DNA of 64,000 nt from Paraburkholderia edwinii (GCF_019428685.1 NZ_CP080095.1:4464001-4528000), one strand, 5' to 3'; shown: positions 25,839 through 35,740, counted from the first letter of the stretch. Numbers and translations: made by a program. Notes: generated from the letters alone by a model not told the origin.

Positions 25839-27248
25839 ATGAACAGCGTCCCGAGCGGCAGCGGCGCGAATGCGCACGTCATCCTGCATATCGGCGCAGG
25901 CTCGTTTCATCGCGCGCATCAGGCGTGGTATCTGCACCGGCTCAACGAAGCGCGCGTCGAAGGCGAGCCGCACTGGTCGCTTTCCGTCGGCAATATCCGC
26001 AACGACATGAATGCCGTGATGGACGCGCTGGCCGCGCAAAACGGCGTCTACACGCTCGAGACCGTCACGCCGCAAGGCGAGCGCGCGTACGAGGCGGTCC
26101 ACTCGATCACCCGCGTGCTGCCGTGGTCCGCCGATCTGAAAGCGCTGATCGATGCGGGCGCCGATCCGGCCTGCAAGATCATCTCGTTCACCGTCACCGA
26201 AGGCGGCTATTACCTCGACGAGCACGACCACCTCGATACGGCGAACCCCGACCTCACGGCGGATCTGAACGGCGCGCGCACCACGATCTACGGCGCGCTC
26301 GCCGCGATTCTCGAAGCGCGCATGCAGCGCGACGCCGGCCCGGTCACGCTGCAGACCTGCGACAACCTGCGCAGCAACGGGCATCGCTTTCACGCAGGCA
26401 TGACCGCGTTTCTCGACCGGCGCAACGCGACCGCGTTGCGCGCGTGGTTCGATGCGAACACCGCGAGCCCGAGTTCGATGGTCGATCGCATCACGCCACG
26501 GCCGACGCCCGATGTGCGCGAGCGTGTGCGCGCCGCGACCGGCATCGACGACGCATGCCCGGTGATGGGCGAATCGTTTATCCAGTGGGTGATCGAAGAT
26601 CAGTTTCGCGCGGGGCGCCCCGCATGGGAAAAAGTCGGCGCGGAACTGGTCGACTCGGTAGTGCCTTATGAAGAAGCGAAAATCCGCATTCTGAACGCGA
26701 CGCATAGCTGCATCGCATGGGCCGGCACGCTGGTCGGCTTGCGCTATATCCACGAAGGCACGATCGACCGCGAGATCCAGCAGTTCGCGTACGACTACGT
26801 GACGCAAGACGTGATTCCGTGTCTCACGCCAAGCCCGATCGACCTGGGCCGCTATCGCGACGTCGTGCTCGAGCGCTTCAGCAATCCCTTTATCCAGGAC
26901 ACGAACCAGCGTGTCGCGGCCGACGGCTTTTCGAAGATCCCGGGCTTTATCGCGCCGACGCTTTCCGAAACCTTCGCGCGCGGCAAGACGCCGGCTGCGA
27001 CCGCGATGCTGCCTGCACTGTTCTTCCGCTTTCTCGACCGCTGGCAGCAGGGCAAGCTGCCGTACACCTATCAGGACGGCGTGATGGACGAAAAGGTCGC
27101 GCGCGGTTTCTTCGCGGCGGCGGATCCGGTCAAGGCGTATTGCGCGGACCGGCTGCTGTGGGGCCGCATGGCGCAGACGCCGCAGCTTGAGGATGCGGTG
27201 CGCGCGGCACTTGCGCGCGTCGACGAGTGGCTCGACAAGCGTGCTTGA
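25839..27248 (+). CDS. dalD: Mannitol/D-arabinitol dehydrogenase family protein
   Basis: 469-residue long-chain polyol dehydrogenase. NAD-dependent enzymes of this family oxidise D-mannitol to fructose or D-arabinitol to D-xylulose. The N-terminal Rossmann segment reads HIGAGSFHRAHQAWY; the catalytic K-x4-N-x2-H signature is KIRILNATH. The adjacent xylulokinase makes D-arabinitol the more probable substrate (product D-xylulose), by analogy with Klebsiella dalD-dalK, but mannitol cannot be excluded. TAGGAG stands nine bases before the ATG. First gene after the polyol promoter; xylB follows after 156 bp. Confidence 0.85.
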   Translation: MNSVPSGSGANAHVILHIGAGSFHRAHQAWYLHRLNEARVEGEPHWSLSVGNIRNDMNAVMDALAAQNGVYTLETVTPQGERAYEAVHSITRVLPWSADLKALIDAGADPACKIISFTVTEGGYYLDEHDHLDTANPDLTADLNGARTTIYGALAAILEARMQRDAGPVTLQTCDNLRSNGHRFHAGMTAFLDRRNATALRAWFDANTASPSSMVDRITPRPTPDVRERVRAATGIDDACPVMGESFIQWVIEDQFRAGRPAWEKVGAELVDSVVPYEEAKIRILNATHSCIAWAGTLVGLRYIHEGTIDREIQQFAYDYVTQDVIPCLTPSPIDLGRYRDVVLERFSNPFIQDTNQRVAADGFSKIPGFIAPTLSETFARGKTPAATAMLPALFFRFLDRWQQGKLPYTYQDGVMDEKVARGFFAAADPVKAYCADRLLWGRMAQTPQLEDAVRAALARVDEWLDKRA

Positions 27249-27404
27249 GTGCACAAGTTGGGACGCAAGTTGCACGCAAATCAGAATTCCTGCGGTCCAT
27301 GGTCCCAAGCTTCATCAAAAACGCGTTTAAGGTCTAACGCGCATGGCATCGCCCGCCGCATGCGGCTAAAGTAGCGCATCTTTATCGACGAAGGTACCGC
27401 GCAC

Positions 27405-28892
27405 ATGTATCTCGGCATCGATCTCGGCACGTCCGAAGTAAAAGTCCTGCTGCTCGCGTCCGATGGACGCGTGATCGGCACAGCGGGCTCACCGTTTACC
27501 GTATCGCGACCGCATCCGCGCTGGTCCGAGCAGAACCCGATCGACTGGTGGGAAGGTACGCGTGCCGCCTTGTTCGCATTGCGCGACAAGCACCCCGACG
27601 AATTCGCGCAGATTCGCGGCATCGGCCTGTCGGGCCAGATGCACGGCGCCGTGTTGCTCGATGCGCAGGACCGCGTGCTGCGTCCGGCGATTCTGTGGAA
27701 CGACATGCGCAGCGTCGAAGAATGCGCGGAGCTGACCGAGCGCGCGCCCGAACTGCATCGTGTGGCCGGCAATCTCGCGATGCCAGGCTTCACCGCGCCG
27801 AAGCTGCTGTGGGTCGCGCGGCACGAGCCCGACATTTTCAAACAGACCGCCTGCGTGCTGCTGCCGAAAGACTACTTGCGTCTGCAACTGACGGGCGGCA
27901 AGGTGTCCGATCCGTCGGATGCGGCCGGCACCTTGTGGCTCGATGTCGCGAAGCGCGACTGGTCCGATTCGCTGCTCGCCGCGTGCAATCTGTCGCGCGC
28001 GAACATGCCGGGTCTCGCGGAAGGCAGCGCGCCGTCGGGCATGCTGAAGCCCGAGCTGGCGCGCGAGTTCGGCTTGCGCGAACCGGTCGTCGTGGCGGCG
28101 GGCGGCGGCGACAATGCGACAAGCGCGATCGGCATCGGCGCGACGCAACCGGGCGACGGTTTCGTTTCGCTCGGCACGTCGGGCGTGCTGTGCGTGATCG
28201 GCGACAGCTTCCGGCCGAATCCCGAGTCCGCGGTGCACGCGTTCTGTCACGCGATTCCAAACCGCTGGCATCAGATGAGCGTCGTACTGTCGGCGGCAAG
28301 CTGCCTGCGCTGGGTCTGCAAGCTGACCGGCACGAACGAGACGACGCTGCTGCCCGAAATCGAAGCGCTGCCTGAAGAGGCGCTCACGCATGCGCCGATC
28401 TTCCTGCCGTATCTGTCGGGCGAGCGCACGCCGCATAACGACCCGTACGCGCAAGGCGTGTTCTTCGGCATGACGCACGCGACCGATCGCGCGCTGCTCG
28501 GTTATGCGGTGCTCGAAGGCGTGACGCTCGCGTTGACCGACGGGCTCGATGCATTGAAGGCGGCCGGCACCGAAGCGAACGCATTGTCGCTGCTCGGCGG
28601 CGGCGCGCGCAGCAATTACTGGGGGCAACTGCTCGCGGACGCGCTCAATACGAATACGCGCAAGCATGGCGGCGGCGAAACGGGCGCTGCATTGGGCGCC
28701 GCTCGCCTCGGCTGGCTCGCGGCCGGCGGCGACCCCGCGCAGGTGCTGACGAAGCCGCCCGTCGAAATCGAATTCACGCCGAATCCGCGGCGGCATGCGG
28801 TGCTGCGTCGGCGCCTCGAGCATTACCGCGCGCTGTATCGGCAACTGAAGCCGCTGTTCGCGGAAACAGCGACAAGCGATTCGAAGGCGTAA
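27405..28892 (+). CDS. xylB: Xylulokinase
   Basis: 495 residues, FGGY carbohydrate kinase. Phosphorylates D-xylulose to xylulose 5-phosphate for the pentose phosphate pathway. LGIDLGTSEVKVLLL (phosphate 1), GIGLSGQMHGAVLLD with WNDMRS (substrate recognition), GGGDNATSAIGIG and LLGGGARSNYWGQLLAD (adenosine) are family motifs. The MHG-type substrate loop is typical of xylulokinases rather than glycerol kinases. Placed between dalD and the SorC regulator; together they form a polyol-to-pentose-phosphate route. Confidence 0.93.
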   Translation: MYLGIDLGTSEVKVLLLASDGRVIGTAGSPFTVSRPHPRWSEQNPIDWWEGTRAALFALRDKHPDEFAQIRGIGLSGQMHGAVLLDAQDRVLRPAILWNDMRSVEECAELTERAPELHRVAGNLAMPGFTAPKLLWVARHEPDIFKQTACVLLPKDYLRLQLTGGKVSDPSDAAGTLWLDVAKRDWSDSLLAACNLSRANMPGLAEGSAPSGMLKPELAREFGLREPVVVAAGGGDNATSAIGIGATQPGDGFVSLGTSGVLCVIGDSFRPNPESAVHAFCHAIPNRWHQMSVVLSAASCLRWVCKLTGTNETTLLPEIEALPEEALTHAPIFLPYLSGERTPHNDPYAQGVFFGMTHATDRALLGYAVLEGVTLALTDGLDALKAAGTEANALSLLGGGARSNYWGQLLADALNTNTRKHGGGETGAALGAARLGWLAAGGDPAQVLTKPPVEIEFTPNPRRHAVLRRRLEHYRALYRQLKPLFAETATSDSKA

Positions 28893-28943
28893 CGGTCACG
28901 TCGAACCGCTTGCCAGGCAGAAGCCTCACGTCATCCAATCACC

Positions 28944-29924
28944 GTGCCCAAGTCCAGCGAAAAACTCGATCTCGCGACGCGTGCTGCCTGGCTCTACTAC
29001 GTGGCAGGCAACACGCAGAACGAGATTGCCGAGAAGTTGCAGGTGTCGCGCCCCGTCGCGCAGCGGCTCGTTGCGTTCGCGGTCGAGAAAAACCTGATTC
29101 GCGTGCGCGTCGATCATCAGCTGGCCGAGTGCCTCGCGCTCGCTGACGAGCTATCTAAACGCTACGGGCTGTCGATGTGCGAAGTCGTGCCCGTCGATAA
29201 CGATACGCAGGAAGAAATCGACCGCAAGCTCGCGGTCGCGGGCGCGCAGGTCATGGAGCGGTTCCTCGGCGAAGAAAAGCCGATGGTGGTTGCAGTGAGC
29301 AGCGGGCGCACGCTGAAGGCCGTCGTCGATCAGGTCGGGCAGCTCGAGCGACCGCAACATCGGCTTGTATCGATGGTCGGCGCGATCGCGCATGACGGAT
29401 CGTCGAACCGTTATGACGTCGCGCTTCACATCTCGGAGAAGACCGGCGGCAAGTACTTTCTGTTGCCGGCGCCGTTGATTGCCGATAGCGAGGCCGAACG
29501 CGCGCAGTGGTGCAATCACCGGCTCTATCGCATTGTCGAATCGCTTTCGGGCGAAGCTGATGTCGCGTTCGTCGGCATCGGCAATATCGGGCCGCAGTGT
29601 CCGCTGCACGAAGACGGATTTATCACGTCCGATGAAGTCGCGGAATTGATGCAGGTCGGTGCCGTCGCCGAACTGCACGGCTTGCCGATTTCGGCTGACG
29701 GCGCACGCATCGAGTCGCCGACCGAACGGCGTGTAACCAGTATTCGCCCGGTTTCCCCGCCGAAGCGGCCGACCATCGGCTTCGCCTGCGGCGAACGCAA
29801 GCGCACCGCTGTGATTGCCGCGCTCAAGGGCGGCTGGCTGTCAGGGCTCGTGACCGACGAGCTTTGCGCGCGCGCGGCGCTTGAAGAAGCCGCCGATGCC
29901 GGCGTCAAAGAGACCGCGCGTTAA
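28944..29924 (+). CDS. SorC/DeoR-type sugar-binding transcriptional regulator
   Basis: 326 residues from a GTG start. The N-terminal HTH (about residues 10-50) reads AAWLYYVAGNTQNEIAEKL (part) and VSRPVAQRLV; the rest is the SorC sugar-phosphate-binding domain (VAVSSGRTLKAVVDQ, DVAFVGIGNIG, DELCARAAL). Such regulators are effector-controlled tetramers acting on sugar or polyol operons. Last gene of the dalD-xylB group (51 bp after xylB). It is the only sugar regulator in the window and hence the best candidate to bind the shared sites at 25679-25690 and 57840-57851. Confidence 0.9.
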   Translation: MPKSSEKLDLATRAAWLYYVAGNTQNEIAEKLQVSRPVAQRLVAFAVEKNLIRVRVDHQLAECLALADELSKRYGLSMCEVVPVDNDTQEEIDRKLAVAGAQVMERFLGEEKPMVVAVSSGRTLKAVVDQVGQLERPQHRLVSMVGAIAHDGSSNRYDVALHISEKTGGKYFLLPAPLIADSEAERAQWCNHRLYRIVESLSGEADVAFVGIGNIGPQCPLHEDGFITSDEVAELMQVGAVAELHGLPISADGARIESPTERRVTSIRPVSPPKRPTIGFACGERKRTAVIAALKGGWLSGLVTDELCARAALEEAADAGVKETAR

Positions 29925-30101
29925 TTCTGCCGATTCGCCGTTTTAGTTGCGGCGAGCTGCGCTACGCGACCTCACCATCGCACAGTGTTTCTCATTACGT
30001 CGCCGCGTCTTCGCAGCGCTATCGCTTCTTTCGTATCACCTGTGTCACCGATGCCCTCTTGTTAGGTAGCTTCAAACGCTGACTAACCGAGGAGAAGTCG
30101 A

Positions 30102-31400
30102 ATGCATCGAATCGCGATTGTGGGCGCGGGCCAGGCGGGCTTGCCGCTCGCCTTCGGACTGCTCGATAAGGGCTATGAGGTCACCGTCGTATCGGATCGC
30201 ACACCGGATCAGATTCGCGGCGGCAAGGTGCTGTCCTCTCAATGCATGTTCGGCTCCGCGCTGCAGATCGAAAGCGATCTCGGCATCGACGACTGGCACG
30301 ACCTGTGTCCGCCCGTCGACGGCATTTCGTTTTCGCTGCAAAGTCCCGATCCCGGCGGAGGTCCGCTGATCGACTGGAAGGCGCGGCTCGATCGGCCGGC
30401 GCGGTCCGTCGATCAGCGCATCAAGATGGCTCAGTGGCTCGTGAAGCTCGAAGCGCGCGGCGCGCGCGTGCTGATCCAGAAGGCCGGTGTTGCGGATCTC
30501 GAAGCGCTTGCCGATACGCATGATCTGGTCATTGTGTCTGCCGGCAAGGGCGATGTCGCGCAACTGTTCGAGCGCGATGCATCGCGTTCGACGTTCGATG
30601 CGCCTCAACGCGTGCTTTCGCTGACCTATGTGCACGGACTCAAGGAGGCCGACGACTACTCGCGTATCTCGTTCAACGTGATTCCCTCGGTTGGCGAATA
30701 CTTCGTGATTCCGGCGCTGACGCTAAGCGGCCCTTGTCACATCATGTTTTTCGAGGGCATTCCGCAAGGGCCGTTCGATATATGGCGCGAGGCGCTTACG
30801 CCTGGCGACCATCTCGATGCGGCCAAACGCCTGCTGCGGACCTGGCTGCCGCGCGAAGCCGATCGCGCGAAGCGCGTGGAATTGACCGATGCGCACGGCA
30901 TTCTGGCCGGCGCGTTTGCGCCTGTCGTGCGCAAGCCGGTGCTGCAATTGCCGTCGGGGCGACCCGTGTTCGGGCTTGGCGATGCGATCGCGATCAACGA
31001 TCCGATTTCGGGCCAGGGCTCGAGCAGCGCCACGCACGCATGCAAGGTCTATCTCGATGCGATTCTCGCGCACGGCGATGCACCGTTCACGCGCGACTGG
31101 ATGGAGCAAACGTTCGAGCAATACTGGACGTACGCGGAGGCGGTCACGCAGTGGACGAATTCGTTGCTGATGCCGCCGCCGCAGTATCGTCTGAAGCTGC
31201 TCGATGCGGCCGTACGGTCGCCTGCGATCGCAAGCGCGATCGTCAACGGCTTCGATCATCCGCCGTCGTTCTTCCCGTGGTGGTCCGATGCAGAGGCATG
31301 CGAACGGTTTATCGCGGATCGGCAGGATAGCGTGTCCAACGCGCCCGCCTCACGTGACCTTCAACGCGACGGCATGAACCAGCGATTCGCGACGCCGTAA
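30102..31400 (+). CDS. StyA-like FAD-dependent styrene/indole monooxygenase family protein
   Basis: 432 residues. The FAD-binding GAGQAGLPLAFGLL opens the protein (residues 8-21); VVSDRTPDQIRGGK, a mid-protein LVIVSAGKGDVAQLFE and FGLGDAIAINDPISGQGSS follow the layout of StyA, the oxygenase of two-component styrene and indole monooxygenases. StyA uses FADH2 delivered by a separate reductase; none is adjacent, though a 169-residue flavin reductase lies at 21292. GAGGAGAAG precedes the ATG. The substrate is unknown. The 3' end overlaps the convergent amidohydrolase by 40 bp. Confidence 0.75.
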   Translation: MHRIAIVGAGQAGLPLAFGLLDKGYEVTVVSDRTPDQIRGGKVLSSQCMFGSALQIESDLGIDDWHDLCPPVDGISFSLQSPDPGGGPLIDWKARLDRPARSVDQRIKMAQWLVKLEARGARVLIQKAGVADLEALADTHDLVIVSAGKGDVAQLFERDASRSTFDAPQRVLSLTYVHGLKEADDYSRISFNVIPSVGEYFVIPALTLSGPCHIMFFEGIPQGPFDIWREALTPGDHLDAAKRLLRTWLPREADRAKRVELTDAHGILAGAFAPVVRKPVLQLPSGRPVFGLGDAIAINDPISGQGSSSATHACKVYLDAILAHGDAPFTRDWMEQTFEQYWTYAEAVTQWTNSLLMPPPQYRLKLLDAAVRSPAIASAIVNGFDHPPSFFPWWSDAEACERFIADRQDSVSNAPASRDLQRDGMNQRFATP

Positions 31401-32290
31401 AACATCTCGTCGACTTCGCTCTCCGAGAACTCGCGGAGCATCTCGCCGTAGCGCCGATAAACCTCCGCGAAGCCGACCGAAAGCCCCGCGATCGGCATAT
31501 GGCTGCCGAACATACAGCGCGATACGCCGATCGTTTCGATCGTCGTCGACACCCATCGCGCTGCGTCCTCCGTCCGCCATTGCATGCCGAACAGGCATTC
31601 GAGCGCGGAGACGTCCATGCGCACGTTGTCGCATGCGGCGAGTTCGGCAAGGTTTCGCTTCCAGCGCGAGAAACCTTCGTCTGAGAGGTCGAGCGGCCAG
31701 CCGATCAAGGCGCTCGTGAAGCCGATATCGGGATGCTTGCGCACGACTTCGATGACATCGGGCAGTTGATGCGCGAACGCATAGAGCCCGCATTTCAGGC
31801 CGTAGCGCTTTAACAGCGGGAGCTGTTTGCTCCATGCGGGGTCGCGCATCACATGCGGACGCGTCGCAAAACGCCTGAGCGGATTCGTGTCGTCCCAGAT
31901 CACATGCTCGCGAACGGCGGTCAGATTCGGCAAGCTCGCGTACCGGTCGAGCTTCGCTTCGAGTTCAGGGTCGAGAAATTCGACGAGCGCGCACAGCGCG
32001 ATGCGCAGTCCCGAGCGCTCGCTTTCGTTCGCCTGCTGTTGCGCCCACGCGGCTTCCTTGTAGGCGTCCGTCGAAAGAAACTCATGCCATACGGCGCCTT
32101 CGGCGCGATAGCCGCCGGCGTCGGCGACAGCGGCCAGATAGTCGGCCGGCAGAAAACGGCGCGGCAGCGCGTCGTAGTTGCCGACGAACGCTTCGAAGCC
32201 CGGATCGCGGCGTTCGAAGAACGGATGCGTATTTTGCGTGTGATCGAAGAAGTGGAGGTGCGAGTCGATGATTCTCTGCGGAGTGGTCAT
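31361..32290 (-). CDS. Amidohydrolase family 2 (TIM-barrel metal-dependent hydrolase)
   Basis: 309 residues. The HxH metal motif is in IDSHLHFFD (near residue 10); further His and Asp ligands are likely in AFAHQLPDVIEVV, WHEFLS and the C-terminal FGSHMPIAGL. Family 2 includes lactonases (such as fucono- and rhamnonolactonase), decarboxylases and other hydrolases of carboxylic substrates. The exact reaction is not readable. The start at MTTPQRI (32290) replaces a longer ORF. Tail-to-tail overlap of 40 bp with the StyA-like gene. Confidence 0.75.
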   Translation of the reverse strand: MTTPQRIIDSHLHFFDHTQNTHPFFERRDPGFEAFVGNYDALPRRFLPADYLAAVADAGGYRAEGAVWHEFLSTDAYKEAAWAQQQANESERSGLRIALCALVEFLDPELEAKLDRYASLPNLTAVREHVIWDDTNPLRRFATRPHVMRDPAWSKQLPLLKRYGLKCGLYAFAHQLPDVIEVVRKHPDIGFTSALIGWPLDLSDEGFSRWKRNLAELAACDNVRMDVSALECLFGMQWRTEDAARWVSTTIETIGVSRCMFGSHMPIAGLSVGFAEVYRRYGEMLREFSESEVDEMFYGVANRWFMPSR

Positions 32291-32492
32291 GGCGCGGCCT
32301 CGTCGCGATGGCGTTGTCGGTGAAGACACGGCACATCGCAAAGCTTAAGCGTTCGCGACCGGGCGTCCAAGGCAGGTGCGCACACTCTTTAATGCTCGCG
32401 GGCTGAGGCCGCGCGCCGAACGAGAGCGGTGCGCTGCGCAGGACAGAGCGCCAAGGCAAGGCGCGGCACTGCGAGGCGCGAAACAGGCGACA

Positions 32493-33278
32493 CTAAAGCG
32501 ACGACAGATACTGCTGCGGCGACGCGCCGAACAGCCGCTTGAACATCACGGTAAACGCGCTCGGCGTGCTGTAACCGAGATCGATCGCGACATTCGCGAC
32601 CGCCGCGCCCAGCGCGAGGCGGGTCGTCGCTTCCGCGGCGCGCATATGCTGACGCCAATGCCCGAAGCTCATGCCGGTCTCGTCCTTGAAATGACGCGCC
32701 AGCGTTCTTGCGCTCGTGCCGATCTCGTCGGCCCAGCGCTCGAGCGTGTAGTCGGTGGCCGGCTCGAGCATCATGCGCTCGCAAATCGCGAGCAGCCGCG
32801 GTGAGCGCGGCAACGGCAACCCGCCCTCGCCTAACGACGGCGCTTCCTCGAGCATCTTCAGCAGCAGCGGCACGGCAACCGCCGTACGGCTGTCGGGCTC
32901 GTAGTCGAGTCCGTCGCGCAGCATGCTCGTCAGCAGTTCGCGCAGCAGCGGCTCGACCGGGATCAGCCGGCCGCTCGCCCAGATCCAGTTCACCGCTTCA
33001 GGTTCGACGCTGACCGTGCACAGCGTGAGGCTGCCGATCGCGTGCAGTTCGTGATCGATATTCGGCGGCACCCACAACGCGCGCGACGGCGGCAATGTCC
33101 AGGTGCGCGTAGGCGTCAGCACGCGCACGACGCCGTCGAGCGGCACCACGAGATGCCCATGTTCATGCCGATGCCACGGCTCGCGCTGTCCGTTTTCAGA
33201 CGTGATCGCGCGCACGGTCACATCGCGCGGCAATCGGCGGCGCGAATGCGGATAACGGGTGAGCAGGAATTCCTTCAT
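32493..33278 (-). CDS. AraC-family transcriptional regulator
   Basis: 261 residues. N-terminal cupin-type sensor (WHRHEHGHLVVPLDGVVRV, residues about 35-53) and two C-terminal helix-turn-helices, the first in LERWADEIGTSARTLARHF and the second in VAIDLGYSTPSAFTVMFKRL. It is divergent from the TonB receptor with 188 bp between starts. AraC-type activators of siderophore uptake are known (PchR, AlcR), but cupin-type members such as this one also regulate efflux pumps, so a link to the receptor is positional inference. Confidence 0.88.
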   Translation of the reverse strand: MKEFLLTRYPHSRRRLPRDVTVRAITSENGQREPWHRHEHGHLVVPLDGVVRVLTPTRTWTLPPSRALWVPPNIDHELHAIGSLTLCTVSVEPEAVNWIWASGRLIPVEPLLRELLTSMLRDGLDYEPDSRTAVAVPLLLKMLEEAPSLGEGGLPLPRSPRLLAICERMMLEPATDYTLERWADEIGTSARTLARHFKDETGMSFGHWRQHMRAAEATTRLALGAAVANVAIDLGYSTPSAFTVMFKRLFGASPQQYLSSL

Positions 33279-33387
33279 GAACGTGACGCGATCGGTCTAT
33301 GCGTTTCGGCCAGGTTTTGTCCAAAACTGAACACTTGTTGTCAACCTTTGAGAAAGCGTAACCGATATTCTGACGGTCGGCAAGTAA

Positions 33388-33406
33388 ACGCGAATCGTTC
33401 TTATTC
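33388..33406 (+). promoter_or_regulatory. Fur-box-like sequence upstream of the siderophore receptor
   Basis: ACGCGAATCGTTCTTATTC resembles the GCGAATnATTCTTATT form common in front of iron-uptake genes in Burkholderia-type genomes. It lies 60 bp before the ATG at 33467. Only part of the dyad is symmetric, so the match is fair rather than strong. Iron-dependent repression of the receptor operon would be expected. Confidence 0.5.
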
Positions 33407-33466
33407 ATTAGCATGGCAGTTCGGTTCGCCACCTACTCACAAAACGACCGGGACCGTCGAGGAACA

Positions 33467-35740
33467 ATGAAAATCGGGGAACTCTCAAGCGGGCTACGAA
33501 TGACGATGATCGCCGCGGTAGTCGGCGGCACGATGTTGCGGGCGCAGGCTGCTGACGTGCAGGTAGCCGATGCACCGGCCACGCCCGCCACTGCCACCGC
33601 CGACACCAACGCCAGCACGACGACCAGCGCGGACGCCACCAGCACGAACAGCACCGGCGCAGGCAGCACAACCTCAACCGACCCCGCCCGCGTCCTGCCG
33701 ACGATCAAGGTGACATCGAACGCTGCCGCCGATCCGCAGAATCCGCAAGGCCCGGGCGTCGGCTACGTCGCGACGCGCACGAAGACTGCCACGAAAACCG
33801 ACTCCGACCTGCTGACGAATCCGCAGAGCGTGTCGGTCGTCACGCGCCAGCAGATGGATGACCTCGGCGCGCAAACGGTCGATCAGGCGCTGCGCTACAC
33901 GGTGGGCGTCAACACCCAGGACGGCACCGATGTCCGCTTCGACCAGATCTACGGCCGCGGCTTTCCGCTCGACTCTTACCTCGACGGTCTTCATCTTTAT
34001 CAGTCACCGCGCTTCGCGACGCCGCGCATCGATCCGTACTTCCTCGATCGCATGGAAGTGCTGCATGGACCGGCGTCCGTGCTGTATGGACAGGGCAGCC
34101 CCGGCGGCCTCGTCAACTATGTGAGCAAGCTACCGCTCGCCGTGCCGTATCACGAAGTCGTGATGCAGATCGGCAATCACAACAACTACCAGCTCGGCTT
34201 CGATTTCAGCGGCCCTGTCGACAAGGACGGCACCGTTCTGTATCGCGTGACGGGCCTTGGCCGCACGTCGGACACGCAGGTCGGCGACATCCAGGATCAG
34301 CGTATTGCGATCCAGCCGTCGGTCACGATCAGGCCCGACCGCAATACGACGTTCACGCTACAAGGCAGCTTCCAGCGCGACCCGAACGGCGGCCTGTTCA
34401 ACCCGGTGCCGTCGAGCGGCACGCTCTTCCACAATCCGAACGGCAAGTTCAGCCCGGACCAGTATCTCGGCGATCCGAACCGAGACGGCATGCATCGCAC
34501 GCAATACTGGTTCGGCTATCAGTTCGACCACGCATTTAATGACGTTTTCAGCGTGTCGCAGAACGTGCGCTATCTGCACATCGATGAGAACTACTACCAG
34601 ACTTCGGTCAACGGTCCCGCGTTTCTCCCCGATCAGGCGACCATGCCGATGTGGGCGAACGTCGACCACGAGCACTTCTCGCAATTCGAAGTCGATACGC
34701 ACGGGCAGGCGAAGTTCGCGACAGGTCCGGTCGAGCATACGGTGCTGCTCGGCCTCGACTATCAGCGCGACATCCTCGGCGATTCGACGGGCGGCGGCGT
34801 GGTCGGCAACGTCAACCTGTTCAATCCGGACTTTTCGGCGCTGCCGACGATTCCCGCATCGACGCGTCTCGACTACGCGTTGAGCACCGTCGGCGTCTAT
34901 GCGCAGGACCAGATGCGGCTGCTGAAGCATTGGGTACTCACGCTCGGCATGCGCGAGGACTGGGTCGGCACCAATCTCACGCAACGCTCGCCGACGCTCG
35001 CCTCGGGTTCGCACGCGAACGATCACGCGTTCACCTATCGTGCGGCCCTCGCCTACGAATTCGACAGCGGCATCGCGCCGTATGTGTCGTATGCGAAGTC
35101 GTTCCAGCCGCTCACGGGGCTCGCGTTCGGCAACGTGCCGTTCGCGCCGACGCGCGGCAAGCAGGTCGAGGTCGGCGTGCGCTATCAGCCGAAGGGCTTC
35201 GACGGCTTCTTCTCGCTGGCGGCCTACAACCTGACGCAGGAGAACGTAACGGTGCCCGACCCGGCACACCCGGGCTTCTCGGTCCAGACCGGCGAAGTGC
35301 GTTCGCGCGGCATCGAGGCCGAAGCGCATGCGAACGTGACCGAAAGCCTGAAGCTCATCGCGTCGTATGCGTATGTGGACCAGAACATCACGTCGAGCAC
35401 GATTCCGGCGACGCTCGGCAACCGCCAGCCGATCACGCCGCGCACCACCGCGTCGGCATGGGCCGACTACACGCTGCATCGCGGGCCGCTGCGCAATCTC
35501 GGCTTCGGCGCGGGCGTGCGCTATGTGAGCGAATCGGCGGGCGACGTGTTCAACTCGTTCGAAGTGCCGGCGCGCGTGCTGGTCGACGTCGGGGCGCACT
35601 ACGACATCGAGAAATGGCGTCTCGCGTTGAACGTCAACAACCTGTTCAATCGCGAATACATCTCGTATTGCACGGCGTCGGTCATCTGTTACTGGGGCGC
35701 GACGCGGACCGTGCTCGGAACGGCGCTCTACCAATGGTGA
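33467..35740 (+). CDS. TonB-dependent siderophore receptor
   Basis: 757 residues as started here. Outer-membrane ferric-siderophore transporter. A signal peptide ends near AQA; a Thr/Ser/Ala-rich stretch follows; the plug domain runs from about VLPTIKVTSN with TNPQSVSVVTRQQM and FLDRMEVLHGPASVLYGQGSPGG (quoted in two parts: FLDRMEVLHGP, SVLYGQGSPGG). The C-terminal barrel ends in aromatic Trp (ALYQW). It has no N-terminal signalling domain, so it is not a sigma-factor-linked FpvA type. GAGGAA precedes 33467; an upstream ATG at 33413 lacks such a site. It overlaps the binding-protein gene by 7 bp. Confidence 0.9.
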   Translation: MKIGELSSGLRMTMIAAVVGGTMLRAQAADVQVADAPATPATATADTNASTTTSADATSTNSTGAGSTTSTDPARVLPTIKVTSNAAADPQNPQGPGVGYVATRTKTATKTDSDLLTNPQSVSVVTRQQMDDLGAQTVDQALRYTVGVNTQDGTDVRFDQIYGRGFPLDSYLDGLHLYQSPRFATPRIDPYFLDRMEVLHGPASVLYGQGSPGGLVNYVSKLPLAVPYHEVVMQIGNHNNYQLGFDFSGPVDKDGTVLYRVTGLGRTSDTQVGDIQDQRIAIQPSVTIRPDRNTTFTLQGSFQRDPNGGLFNPVPSSGTLFHNPNGKFSPDQYLGDPNRDGMHRTQYWFGYQFDHAFNDVFSVSQNVRYLHIDENYYQTSVNGPAFLPDQATMPMWANVDHEHFSQFEVDTHGQAKFATGPVEHTVLLGLDYQRDILGDSTGGGVVGNVNLFNPDFSALPTIPASTRLDYALSTVGVYAQDQMRLLKHWVLTLGMREDWVGTNLTQRSPTLASGSHANDHAFTYRAALAYEFDSGIAPYVSYAKSFQPLTGLAFGNVPFAPTRGKQVEVGVRYQPKGFDGFFSLAAYNLTQENVTVPDPAHPGFSVQTGEVRSRGIEAEAHANVTESLKLIASYAYVDQNITSSTIPATLGNRQPITPRTTASAWADYTLHRGPLRNLGFGAGVRYVSESAGDVFNSFEVPARVLVDVGAHYDIEKWRLALNVNNLFNREYISYCTASVICYWGATRTVLGTALYQW

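Noticed and set aside
25662..27308. 548-codon open frame antisense to dalD
   Set aside because: Exact reverse of a conserved dehydrogenase, no domain recognised, composition of a shadow frame.
33413..33466. Earlier ATG for the TonB receptor
   Set aside because: No ribosome-binding site and the added 18 residues (charged) would precede and spoil the signal peptide.
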